A stretch of DNA of 41,169 bases, taken from positions 1-41,169 of the forward strand of contig URPU01000007.1 of NCBI GenBank assembly GCA_900549865.1, written 5' to 3'. The notes under the pieces were generated by a model. It searched no databases. It was not told where the DNA came from and saw only the letters and a list, made by a program, of their open reading frames with translations. Origin of the DNA: an uncultured Eubacteriales bacterium. Lineage in GTDB: Bacteria; Bacillota; Clostridia; Oscillospirales; Oscillospiraceae. Shown piece after piece: positions 32,270 through 40,015 of this stretch. Made by a program: the position numbers and the translations under genes. Numbering within the stretch: position 1 is the stretch's first letter; every line of letters starts with the position of its first letter.

Positions 32270-33384
32270 TCTTCCATCTCGCTTTCCGCGTCGCTCAGCT
32301 CGTCCAGCTCGTTGGAGAAGGACGAGTAGTCGCCGTACATGCCGGAATACTCGGACTTTTTCATGATGTGTATGGCGTCCGGCTCGATATAAAGGCCGAT
32401 ATGCTCGTCCACGTCCACGAAGTCCGTCGTCTGTATCATCCATTTGAAGCCGTTTATGTCCACGATTATCTCATAGTGCACGCCGAGGAAGGTCACCGCC
32501 GTGACGACGCCCTTCAGCATCCCCTTCTCCTCCGGCACGATGTCCACGTCCTCCGGCCGCACGACGACGTCCACCTGCTCGCGCTTTTCAAAGCCGAAGT
32601 CCACGCAGTCAAAGGTGTGCCCCGAGAACGCGACCTTATAGTCGGCCAGCATCACGCCGTCCACGATGTTGCTCTCGCCGATGAAGTCCGCCACGAAGGC
32701 GTTCTGCGGCTCGTTATAAATGTCGATGGGCGTGCCTATCTGCTGTATGCGCCCCTCGCTCATCACCACCACGGTATCGGACATGGACAGCGCCTCCTCC
32801 TGATCGTGCGTGACGAACACGAAGGTTATCCCCGTGGCCTTCTGTATCTTTTTCAGCTCCGTCTGCATGTCCTTCCTCAGCTTGAGGTCGAGCGCGGCAA
32901 GCGGCTCATCCAGCAGCAGCACCTTCGGGCTGCTGACGAGCGCGCGGGCGATGGCCACGCGCTGCTGCTGTCCGCCGGAAAGGCTGGTGACGCTGCGGTG
33001 CTCAAACCCCGTCAGGGCGACCATGGCCAGCATCGCCTTCACCTTCTCCGTGATCTCGCCGTGCGGCAGCTTCTTTTCGCGCAGGGGGAAGGCCACGTTT
33101 TCAAACACGTTCAGATGCGGGAACAGGGCGTAGCGCTGAAAAACCGTGTTTACGTTGCGCTTGTACGGCGGCACGTCGTTTATCCTCTCACCCATGAACA
33201 CAACGTCGCCGCTGTCGGGCGTTTCAAAGCCGCCTATGAGCCGCAGCGTCGTTGTCTTTCCGCAGCCGGACGGGCCGAGCAGCGTGATAAACTCGTTATC
33301 ATAGATATCGAGGCTTATATTGTCCAGCACAGTCTCTCCGTCAAAGGACTTTGTGACGTTTTTCAGCTCAATTATTTTTTTCAT
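32266..33384 (-). CDS. potA: Polyamine ABC importer ATP-binding protein PotA
   Basis: A 372-aa ATPase. I chose the start ATG 33384 because it follows GGGAGGGGAAGG. Walker A GPSGCGKTT, Q-loop RYALFPH, signature LSGGQQQRVAIARAL, Walker B VLLLDEPLAALD and H-loop VTHDQEEAL are intact. The C-terminal TOBE region (VVVRPEDVDIV) has an unusually acidic tail, ELDELSDAESEMEE. First gene of potA-potB-potCD, placed behind a long structured leader whose terminator ends about 20 nt before the start codon. Confidence 0.95.
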   Translation of the reverse strand: MKKIIELKNVTKSFDGETVLDNISLDIYDNEFITLLGPSGCGKTTTLRLIGGFETPDSGDVVFMGERINDVPPYKRNVNTVFQRYALFPHLNVFENVAFPLREKKLPHGEITEKVKAMLAMVALTGFEHRSVTSLSGGQQQRVAIARALVSSPKVLLLDEPLAALDLKLRKDMQTELKKIQKATGITFVFVTHDQEEALSMSDTVVVMSEGRIQQIGTPIDIYNEPQNAFVADFIGESNIVDGVMLADYKVAFSGHTFDCVDFGFEKREQVDVVVRPEDVDIVPEEKGMLKGVVTAVTFLGVHYEIIVDINGFKWMIQTTDFVDVDEHIGLYIEPDAIHIMKKSEYSGMYGDYSSFSNELDELSDAESEMEE

Positions 33385-33405
33385 AGCCCTTCCCCTCCCA
33401 GAAAG

Positions 33406-33437
33406 AAAAAATGACGTATGCACACAGCATACGTCAT
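33406..33437 (-). terminator. Attenuator-type terminator in front of potA
   Basis: On the minus strand an 11-bp perfect stem (ATGACGTATGC / GCATACGTCAT, loop TGTGT) is followed by TTTTTC and then directly by the potA ribosome site. The 3' arm contains ATACGTCA, which can also pair with TGGCGTAT at 33476-33469 (8 bp, one G-U), so two exclusive folds are possible. Confidence 0.85.
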
Positions 33438-33785
33438 TGTGATATGTATAGCGCCCGCCCCGGCATATATACGCCAAGGCGCCTATCCCAATTGGTTTGA
33501 GAGTCTATATAGCAAGAAACTACTTTTACTACTCTTATTGACCATTTCACAAGTTTGTCTGCCATGCAGCACCGGTTTATAGTAACCAACTTATAAAATT
33601 TGAGCTTTTCACAAGCTCCGGCGGGAGACCCCCGCCAAATCAATAAGGCAACAGAAGTTGCCGCCGCATTCCGCGGAACTCGGCATTCGACCCGGCTGTC
33701 CGTCTGGCCTCAGCTATGCAATGTGCACAGCGGTCGTTATCTTGCTTTGGATATATTGACCAACCTACCGTCTATCCAATTGAGA
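33438..33785 (-). ncRNA. Structured 5' leader of the polyamine importer operon (candidate riboswitch)
   Basis: A ~350-nt non-coding leader between the promoter start point (~33785) and the attenuator. Its first bases TCTCAATTGG (33785-33776) can pair with CCAATTGGGA (33495-33486), ten pairs with one G-U, enclosing about 280 nt. Inside, in transcript order, are short perfect hairpins: GGCAAC/GTTGCC (loop TTCT), GGCGGG/CCCGCC and GAGCTT/AAGCTC. Outside it a GC-rich hairpin near 33484-33450 contains the candidate antiterminator strand. I do not recognise the fold as a T-box or any riboswitch class I know. A ligand related to polyamines is a reasonable guess only. Confidence 0.6.
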
Positions 33786-33791
33786 CGACTC

Positions 33792-33820
33792 ATTCTAACA
33801 ATATTCTGTTCTCATGTCAA
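33792..33820 (-). promoter_or_regulatory. Sigma-A promoter of the pot operon leader
   Basis: On the minus strand TTGACA (33820-33815), a 17-bp spacer and TAGAAT (33797-33792). Predicted start near 33785, about 400 nt before potA. Confidence 0.82.
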
Positions 33821-33860
33821 CTAAAACTTTTGGTTTTTCCGCTGTTTTTTCGCGCGGCAG

Positions 33861-34598
33861 TCAATACCGCACCTGCCACAGCGAAAGCCCCTGCGCGGGC
33901 GCGGTGTATCCGGCGCGCTCGCGGTCCTTTGAGGCGAGTATGGCGGGCATATCCTCCGCCGCGCGGCTGTGCGCGCCCACCTCGATGAGCGTGCCCACGA
34001 TTATCCGCACCATGTTGTATAAAAATCCGTCGCCCGTCAGCTCAAAGCGCAGCTCTCCGCCGTTTTCGCTTATGACGATGCTCTCAAGGCGGCGCACGGC
34101 GGACTTTTTCATGCGCCTGTTCGCACAGAAGGCCGTGAAGTCATGCTCCCCCTCCAGAAGTGCCGCCGCGCGGCGCATCCGCTCTATATCCAGCGGCGCG
34201 CTGTAGCGGTACATATACCGCCGCTCGAACACGTTCGGCGCGGCGCTGTTCCACACGCGGTAAACATAGGTCTTCCCGCGGCAGCTCAGCCGCGCGTGAA
34301 AGCGCTCTCCCGCGCGCTCCATCGACAGCGCGCCTATGTCCTCCGGCAGATGCTCCCGCAGGGCCGCAAGCGTTTTCTCGCAGTCAAGCTCCTTCGCCGT
34401 TTTGAAGGAGCACACCTGGCATTTCGCGTGCACGCCCGCGTCTGTCCGCCCAGAAGCGGCGATCTCCGCCCGCTCTCCGGCGGCGCGCTCCAGCGCGTCC
34501 TCCACTCTGGCCTGTATGGTGTTTGCGGTGTTGCCCTGCCTCTGCCAGCCCTTGTACCGGCCGCCGTCATAGCACAGCGTCAGCTTGTAGTTATACAT
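33861..34598 (-). CDS. truA: tRNA pseudouridine(38-40) synthase
   Basis: A 245-aa protein of normal TruA length that isomerises uridines 38-40 in the anticodon arm of many tRNAs. The start ATG 34598 (MYNYKLTLCYDG) follows GGGGTGG. GRTDAGVHA carries the catalytic Asp53; the family opening YDGGRYKGWQRQ and the late block GDGFLYNMVRIIVGTLIEVG are clear. It is a single gene with its own promoter; the pot operon promoter begins 41 bp after its stop. Confidence 0.96.
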   Translation of the reverse strand: MYNYKLTLCYDGGRYKGWQRQGNTANTIQARVEDALERAAGERAEIAASGRTDAGVHAKCQVCSFKTAKELDCEKTLAALREHLPEDIGALSMERAGERFHARLSCRGKTYVYRVWNSAAPNVFERRYMYRYSAPLDIERMRRAAALLEGEHDFTAFCANRRMKKSAVRRLESIVISENGGELRFELTGDGFLYNMVRIIVGTLIEVGAHSRAAEDMPAILASKDRERAGYTAPAQGLSLWQVRY

Positions 34599-34616
34599 TT
34601 TTTCCACCCCGCCGCT

Positions 34617-34645
34617 ATTGTACAGCATAGGCGGAAAAATTGCAA
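34617..34645 (-). promoter_or_regulatory. Promoter of truA
   Basis: On the minus strand TTGCAA (34645-34640), a 17-bp spacer and TACAAT (34622-34617), about 20 bp upstream of the truA start, which implies a very short leader. Confidence 0.7.
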
Positions 34646-34694
34646 ACCCGCGCCCGTAAAGGCAAATTTTTCGCCAAAGAAGCGGGCGCGGCGC

Positions 34695-34723
34695 TTGAAT
34701 TAACGCCCCCCGTATGATAGGAT
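34695..34723 (+). promoter_or_regulatory. Candidate promoter of the MBOAT operon
   Basis: TTGAAT (34695-34700), a 17-bp spacer and TAGGAT (34718-34723). An inverted repeat TATGAT...ATCATA (34713-34734) overlaps the -10 and could be an operator. Confidence 0.45.
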
Positions 34724-34761
34724 TATTCATCATACTGCAATAATGTACAGGAGACGCCGGA

Positions 34762-36270
34762 ATGCTTTTCAATTCTGCGCAATATCTAATATTTCTGCCC
34801 CTAGTGCTGCTTGTATACTACGTGATTCCGAACAGGCTGCGCTATCTGTGGCTTTTGGCGGCCAGCTACTATTTTTATATGTGCTGGAACGCGAAATACG
34901 CACTGCTGATGCTGTTTTCCACGTTCACGACCTATCTGTGCGCCCTGGGGATAGAGCGGATAAAGTCCGCCGGGTACGCGGATGAGAAATCCGCACGGCT
35001 GAAGAAATACTGCGTCGCGGCAAGCTTTATCATAAACCTCGCTATACTTTTCTTTTTCAAGTATTTTAACTTCGCGTGGGACAGCCTTGCGCGCTTGCTG
35101 TCTCTGGCCGGCGTGCTGCCGCGCCGCGCAGGCTTTGACGTCATTCTCCCCGTCGGCATCTCATTCTACACCTTTCAGGCGCTGGGCTACACCATCGACG
35201 TGTACCGCGGCGACATATACGCGGAGAAGAATTTCTTTCGCTATGCGCTTTTCGTGTCGTTCTTTCCGCAGCTCGTCGCAGGGCCTATTGAGCGGTCCAA
35301 GAATCTTTTGAAGCAGCTTGCCGTGCCGCAGAAGCTGAAATTTGCCAATTTCAGAGACGGCCTGCTTCTGATGCTGTGGGGCTATTTTCTCAAGCTCGTT
35401 CTGGCCGACAGGCTGGGCATATACGTTGACGCCGTATACGGCAGCTGGCAGGAGTATGTCTACTCCGGCGGGTGGTATCTCATTACGGCGACGGTTTTCT
35501 TCGCCTTTCAGATATACTGCGACTTCTGCGGCTACACCATGATAGCAACGGGCTCTGCCCGGCTTCTCGGGATTGAGCTCATGCGCAATTTCGACGCACC
35601 GTATCTCTCCGCCTCCGTTGCGGAATTCTGGCGCAGATGGCACATATCCCTTTCAAGCTGGTTCCGGGATTATCTCTACATCCCGCTCGGCGGGAACCGC
35701 CGCGGCAAAAAGAGGAAGTATCTCAACCTTCTCATCACCTTCTCCGTCAGCGGCCTGTGGCACGGGGCGAACTGGACCTTTGTCGCGTGGGGGCTTATAA
35801 ACGGCATATATCAGGTAATCGGCGACTTTCTCCGCCCCGTGCGCGAGTTTGCCGTGCGCACACTGGGCCTTGACCGCGGCACGCTGAGCCACCGGCTCGT
35901 CAAGACCGCCGCGACCTTTGTGCTCATCGACCTTTCATGGGTCTTTTTCCGTGCAGACAGCCTATGGGCGGCCGTGCAGATCGTCCGCGGGATGCTGCAT
36001 GCAGGCGATCTGTGGATATTCTTTGACGGCACGCTTGCGCAGGGAACGGGGCTCGGCATACAGGATATGACGCTTCTGGCCGTGTGTCTGTGCGTGCTCT
36101 TCGTGTCTGACCTGCTGCGGTATAAGAACGTCGTCGTGCATGAGGTCATCGCGCGGCAGGACTGGTGGTTCCAGATCGCTGTGATAGTGTTTTCATTCCT
36201 TTTCATCATGCTTTTCGGCGTGTGGGGCAGCGGCTATGACGCCGCAAGCTTCATTTATTTTCAGTTCTAG
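34762..36270 (+). CDS. MBOAT-family membrane O-acyltransferase (AlgI/PatA/DltB-like)
   Basis: A 502-aa polytopic membrane protein. The ATG at 34762 follows AGGAG. FNSAQYLIFLPLV at the N-terminus, PVGISFYTFQALGYTIDVY, PQLVAGPIER, EFWRRWHISLSSWFRDYLY (His294) and SGLWHGANWTF (invariant MBOAT His334) are all present. Relatives move acetyl groups across the membrane for O-acetylation of alginate, peptidoglycan or other surface polymers. The downstream SGNH-like gene (12 bp gap) is the expected extracytoplasmic partner, so the two probably modify an exported glycan. The polymer is unknown. Confidence 0.92.
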   Translation: MLFNSAQYLIFLPLVLLVYYVIPNRLRYLWLLAASYYFYMCWNAKYALLMLFSTFTTYLCALGIERIKSAGYADEKSARLKKYCVAASFIINLAILFFFKYFNFAWDSLARLLSLAGVLPRRAGFDVILPVGISFYTFQALGYTIDVYRGDIYAEKNFFRYALFVSFFPQLVAGPIERSKNLLKQLAVPQKLKFANFRDGLLLMLWGYFLKLVLADRLGIYVDAVYGSWQEYVYSGGWYLITATVFFAFQIYCDFCGYTMIATGSARLLGIELMRNFDAPYLSASVAEFWRRWHISLSSWFRDYLYIPLGGNRRGKKRKYLNLLITFSVSGLWHGANWTFVAWGLINGIYQVIGDFLRPVREFAVRTLGLDRGTLSHRLVKTAATFVLIDLSWVFFRADSLWAAVQIVRGMLHAGDLWIFFDGTLAQGTGLGIQDMTLLAVCLCVLFVSDLLRYKNVVVHEVIARQDWWFQIAVIVFSFLFIMLFGVWGSGYDAASFIYFQF

Positions 36271-36282
36271 GGGGCGGGACAA

Positions 36283-37701
36283 TTGCAAAAATATATAAAG
36301 CGCATCCTCTGCGTTGTCCTGCTCGTGTGTCTTTCCCTCGGCGGCCTGCATATTCTCTCCACAGTGACGGAACGCAAGGATAGCCGCGCAAAATACGCCG
36401 CCTTTTTTGAAGCAACGCAGGATCTCGACGTGCTGTATCTCGGGACGAGTCACGTGCTCAACGCCTTTTTCCCCATGGAGCTGTGGAAGGATTTCGGTGT
36501 CACGTCCTACAACCTTGCCGGACATTCCAGCACCATGGCATTAAACTACTGGGTTCTGATGAACGCGCTGGAGTATACGTCGCCGAGGCTTGTGATAATA
36601 GACTGCTACGGCGCCTGTCTGGAGGAAAAGTGCACAAGCGTCGATTACGCGCACCTCTCGCTGGACGCCTTCCCTCTGACGAGGACGAAGCTTGCCGCCA
36701 TAAATGACCTTTTTGACGCCGACTCCGGGCGGCGGTTCGATTTCATCTGGGATTTCTCCGTGTATCACTCCCGCTGGAAGGAGCTTACCTCCAAGGATTT
36801 CAAGACCCCGACCTCCCCGGAAAAGGGCGCGGATTCACGCGTTGGCGTCGCCGTGCCCGCCGTGTCTGCACCATCGGCCAAGGCGCTTGACGTATTGCCC
36901 GATAACACTGGCATAAGCTATCTCCGACGCATCGCCGAAGAGTGCCGCGCCCACAGCATAGACGTTCTGCTGACCTATCTTCCCTTCCCCGCCGGGGAGC
37001 ATGAGTGGATGGAGGCCAATTATATCTCCGGCTTTGCTGCAGCGCACGGGCTTGATTACATCAATTTCCTCGGCACGGACGTCGTCAGCTTCGACACGGA
37101 CTGCTATGATGCCGCCTCCCACCTCAACCCCTCCGGCGCGAGGAAGACCACACGCTATCTTGGGGAATACATCCGCGCCAATTACGGTCTTCCGGACAGG
37201 CGCGGCGACGAAGCGTATTCCTCATGGAACGCAGACTACAGCGCTTATCTTGCGCTGAAGCGCGGCCTTCTCACAGGACAGAATGAGCTTGCCGTCTGGC
37301 TGATGCTTTTGAGCGGCGCGGATATAGACAGCTTCGTCTGCATCCCCGCCGGTTCCCCGGCGCTTGCGGATGAACGCATCCAGAAGCTGATCATAAATCT
37401 GGATCCTTCCGGCAGTGGCGGAGAGCTTGACGCCGCCGGAGGCCTGCTCGCCGTGTGCGAGGACGGCGCACTGCGCCTATATGACATGGCCGAGTTCTCG
37501 CGCGGCATACCCGCCGCCGCTGGCCGGCTTCAACTGATCACTCAGGGCGACGGCGGCCGCATCACACTGGACGGGGAAAGCATCTTTGAGTTTTCCGAAG
37601 CCTTCCCGGACGCCGCTGTGGCTTTTGACGCGGGCAGCGGCTCCGTGTGCGCAAAGAGCTTTTCCGCAGCCGGAAACGGCACATATGTAATATCCGATTG
37701 A
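36283..37701 (+). CDS. SGNH-like extracytoplasmic partner of the MBOAT (AlgJ/AlgX/DltD-type role)
   Basis: A 472-aa protein starting at TTG 36283 behind a G-rich site (GGGGGCGGG). One N-terminal membrane segment (residues 6-27, signal anchor) puts the rest outside. DVLYLGTSHVLNAFFP supplies the candidate nucleophile Ser56, and DAASHLNPSGARK supplies Asp276 and His280 of the SGNH triad. Residues ~320-472 form an additional mainly beta region of unknown type (DSFVCIPAGSPAL... GRITLDGESIFEF) that may bind carbohydrate. It most likely transfers the acyl group from the MBOAT protein to the polymer. The family assignment is by motif only. Confidence 0.8.
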   Translation: MQKYIKRILCVVLLVCLSLGGLHILSTVTERKDSRAKYAAFFEATQDLDVLYLGTSHVLNAFFPMELWKDFGVTSYNLAGHSSTMALNYWVLMNALEYTSPRLVIIDCYGACLEEKCTSVDYAHLSLDAFPLTRTKLAAINDLFDADSGRRFDFIWDFSVYHSRWKELTSKDFKTPTSPEKGADSRVGVAVPAVSAPSAKALDVLPDNTGISYLRRIAEECRAHSIDVLLTYLPFPAGEHEWMEANYISGFAAAHGLDYINFLGTDVVSFDTDCYDAASHLNPSGARKTTRYLGEYIRANYGLPDRRGDEAYSSWNADYSAYLALKRGLLTGQNELAVWLMLLSGADIDSFVCIPAGSPALADERIQKLIINLDPSGSGGELDAAGGLLAVCEDGALRLYDMAEFSRGIPAAAGRLQLITQGDGGRITLDGESIFEFSEAFPDAAVAFDAGSGSVCAKSFSAAGNGTYVISD

Positions 37702-37708
37702 CCTGACC

Positions 37709-37738
37709 AGCCCCGCGGCGAGTATCTGCCGCGGGGCT
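37709..37738 (+). terminator. Hairpin after the MBOAT operon
   Basis: AGCCCCGCGGC / GCCGCGGGGCT, an 11-bp perfect stem with an 8-nt loop, 8 bp after the stop. Only a weak T-rich tail follows (TGGGCTTCC), so efficiency is uncertain. Confidence 0.65.
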
Positions 37739-37769
37739 TGGGCTTCCTCCCGCCGCTGTCTGTCAAAAC

Positions 37770-37798
37770 TTGACGGAACGCGGAGGGGCGGGTATAAT
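37770..37798 (+). promoter_or_regulatory. Sigma-A promoter of the acyltransferase-3 operon
   Basis: TTGACG (37770-37775), a 17-bp spacer and TATAAT (37793-37798), a near-consensus promoter about 40 bp before the first acyltransferase gene. Confidence 0.85.
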
Positions 37799-37836
37799 TG
37801 TTTTTATTATTATCGCCTCGGGCGGGAGGTTTCGCC

Positions 37837-38916
37837 GTGGAGTTCACAAAACGGGATACAAAGTTCATAAAGGGCGTGGCGATATGCCTGATGCTGTACC
37901 ATCACCTCTTCGCCTTTCCGGAGAGGGTGACGGAGGGCGTGTTCATCTCGCTGTGGAGCTTCAACGACACGAACCTCTCCGTGTGCCTCGGCGCGTTCGG
38001 CCGGATATGCGTGCCGCTGTTCACGCTGATGAGCGGCTACGGCTGCTACCTGTCCTCGCTGCGCGGCGGGGATACCGGCGCGCTCGTCAGGCGGCACATA
38101 TGGGGTCTTTACAAGACCTTCTGGATGGTGTTCGCCGTGTGTCTGCCGGTGCTGGTGTACAAATGGCGCGCGATGCGCTCTCTTCTTGCGCATGAGGTCA
38201 TATATAACTTTCTCGGCCTGAGCACGAGCTTCAACGATGAATGGTGGTTCGTGCTGCCGTTCGCGGTGCTGCTGGCGCTGTTTCCGGCGATAAAGCGCTT
38301 TGTTGAACGGAAGAATGCCGCGCTTTACACCGACCTTTTCCTCGTCGCGGTGCTGAACACGGTCATCGTCTACATCATCCCCGCCGTCATGGAGCAGCCC
38401 GTTTTCTCCATGCTTTCGCAGACGGTGTTCTGGGCACGCGTGGAGGAGCTTCTTGAGATACTCCCGGCCTATGTGACGGGCTGCATCCTCGCGCGATACG
38501 ACGTGCTTTCGCGCGTCAAGACGCGCTTCGGCGGGCAGCCGCTGTGGTGCTGCGCCGCGCTGGCCGGGATGCTGGCGATATTCTTCGTGCGCCCGTATAA
38601 CCACAAGTATTACGACTTTGTCAACGCCGCCGTGTTCGCCGTCCTCTTCGCCGTGCTGCTTCCGGCAAAGCCAATGCAGCTTGCCGGTAAGGTCTTTGAA
38701 AAGCTGGGTGAGGAGTCCGCCATGATGTGGCTGACGCACACCTTCTTCTGCTATTACTGGCTTCAGCGTCTTGTCTATCTGCCGCGGTATTCCCCGCTCA
38801 TCTTCCTGTGGCTCACGGCGCTCAGCTACGGCAGCGCGAAGCTTATACGCCTGATATACAGGCTCATCGCGCGCATATTCGCCAGCCGCGGCGCAAAAAG
38901 CGCCGCCGGTGTATGA
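37837..38916 (+). CDS. Acyltransferase-3 family membrane protein, paralogue 1
   Basis: A 359-aa integral membrane protein with about ten hydrophobic segments. I chose the GTG at 37837 because GGGAGG precedes it and the protein then opens MEFTKRDTKFIKG, exactly as its two paralogues do. Catalytic-type His pair in LMLYHHLFAF; NDEWWFVLPFA in the middle and LGEESAMMWLTHTFFCYYW near the C-terminus are shared blocks. The fold matches integral membrane acyltransferases such as OatA/NodX relatives, but there is no attached SGNH domain. It probably acylates an exported glycan or lipid. Confidence 0.88.
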   Translation: MEFTKRDTKFIKGVAICLMLYHHLFAFPERVTEGVFISLWSFNDTNLSVCLGAFGRICVPLFTLMSGYGCYLSSLRGGDTGALVRRHIWGLYKTFWMVFAVCLPVLVYKWRAMRSLLAHEVIYNFLGLSTSFNDEWWFVLPFAVLLALFPAIKRFVERKNAALYTDLFLVAVLNTVIVYIIPAVMEQPVFSMLSQTVFWARVEELLEILPAYVTGCILARYDVLSRVKTRFGGQPLWCCAALAGMLAIFFVRPYNHKYYDFVNAAVFAVLFAVLLPAKPMQLAGKVFEKLGEESAMMWLTHTFFCYYWLQRLVYLPRYSPLIFLWLTALSYGSAKLIRLIYRLIARIFASRGAKSAAGV

Positions 38917-38930
38917 TGGAGGTGGGGCAC

Positions 38931-40007
38931 ATGGAATTCACACGGCGCGACACGAAAATAATGAAGGGCATAGCCATTTGCCTGATGATATGCCACCACA
39001 CCTTCACCTTTGCCGACAGGCTGCACGGTGTGGGCTACGTGTCGCTTTTCTCCGTTTTCGGCTATCCCTTCGCCACCTTTTTCGGCCATTTCAGCCGGGT
39101 ATGCCTGTATATCTTCACACTGCTGGGCGGCTACGGCACATATGTGTCCGCGAAGAAGAACGGCGACCTCACCGCCCTCACGGGGCGGCACCTTGTCGGC
39201 CTTTACACGACCTACTGGAAGGTGTTCGCCATATGCGTGCCTCTCTATTTTCTCGCCGGTCTCGGCCCGGCGGAGCATCCCGTGCAGGACGTGATATACA
39301 GCTTCCTCGGTATGCGCTTCAGCTTCTGTGAGGAATGGTGGTTCGTCGTGCCTTACGCGCTTTTGACCATAACCTTCCCATTCATGCAGCGCGTCATCGA
39401 CCGCAAGAATGCCAGCCCCTTCGCGGACTTCGCGCTCATTCTGCTCATAAACGCGTTTATATACTACGTCCTGCCGGAGCTGTGCGAGCTGCCCGTGTTC
39501 GCGCCGCTGGCCGCGAGCATGCTGTGGGATCTCAGCTATGCCACGCTCACGGTCCTGCCGTCGTACCTTGTCGGCTGCGTGTTTGCAAAATACGGCCTGC
39601 TCTCCGCCGTCAAGCGTGAGCTTGCCGGGCGCCCCGTCTGGGTGCTGGCGGCGATCGCGGTGTTCGGGGCGACGGTGTATATACACACATATAACTGGGT
39701 GCAGTACGACTTCATAAACGCGGCGCTCGTCGTCGTGTGCGCGCTCATCGTGCTGCCGCTCAGGATCGCCCGCCCCGCCGCGTGGGTGCTGGAAAAGCTG
39801 GGCGAGGAATCGACGTATATGTGGCTGCTGCATACGGTGCTGGCGTATCACCTCGCGCAGCGCCTCGTGTTCCTGCCGAAGTACTCCATCCTCATATTCA
39901 TATGGCTCGTGGCGCTGTGCTACGCCGGGGCGAAGCTCATCCGGCTTTTCTACGCCGCGCTTGGCCGGATATACGCGCGGCTGTTCCGCGCCGCCGCGGA
40001 GGTGTGA
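38931..40007 (+). CDS. Acyltransferase-3 family membrane protein, paralogue 2
   Basis: A 358-aa protein. The start ATG 38931 has GGAGG about 8-10 nt upstream, and the gene follows paralogue 1 after 14 bp. It opens MEFTRRDTKIMKGIAICLMI; it has CHHTFTF in place of YHHLFAF, CEEWWFVVPYA, and LGEESTYMWLLHTVLAYH. Full-length and clearly homologous to its neighbours throughout, with the greatest divergence in the extracytoplasmic loop at about residues 35-55 (LHGVGYVSLFSVFGYP), which may set substrate specificity. Confidence 0.88.
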   Translation: MEFTRRDTKIMKGIAICLMICHHTFTFADRLHGVGYVSLFSVFGYPFATFFGHFSRVCLYIFTLLGGYGTYVSAKKNGDLTALTGRHLVGLYTTYWKVFAICVPLYFLAGLGPAEHPVQDVIYSFLGMRFSFCEEWWFVVPYALLTITFPFMQRVIDRKNASPFADFALILLINAFIYYVLPELCELPVFAPLAASMLWDLSYATLTVLPSYLVGCVFAKYGLLSAVKRELAGRPVWVLAAIAVFGATVYIHTYNWVQYDFINAALVVVCALIVLPLRIARPAAWVLEKLGEESTYMWLLHTVLAYHLAQRLVFLPKYSILIFIWLVALCYAGAKLIRLFYAALGRIYARLFRAAAEV

Positions 40008-40015
40008 GCTGCCCG

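Noticed and set aside
33434..33643. A 69-codon open frame in the potA leader
   Set aside because: No ribosome site, no recognisable domain, and it overlaps several hairpins; a chance frame is more likely, though an upstream ORF cannot be fully excluded.
33640..33790. tRNA-like pieces in the potA leader (a CTCAATTGGATAG D-loop-like and a GGGTCGAATGCC T-loop-like stretch)
   Set aside because: The acceptor and anticodon stems cannot be formed with normal spacing; no tRNA gene is supported.
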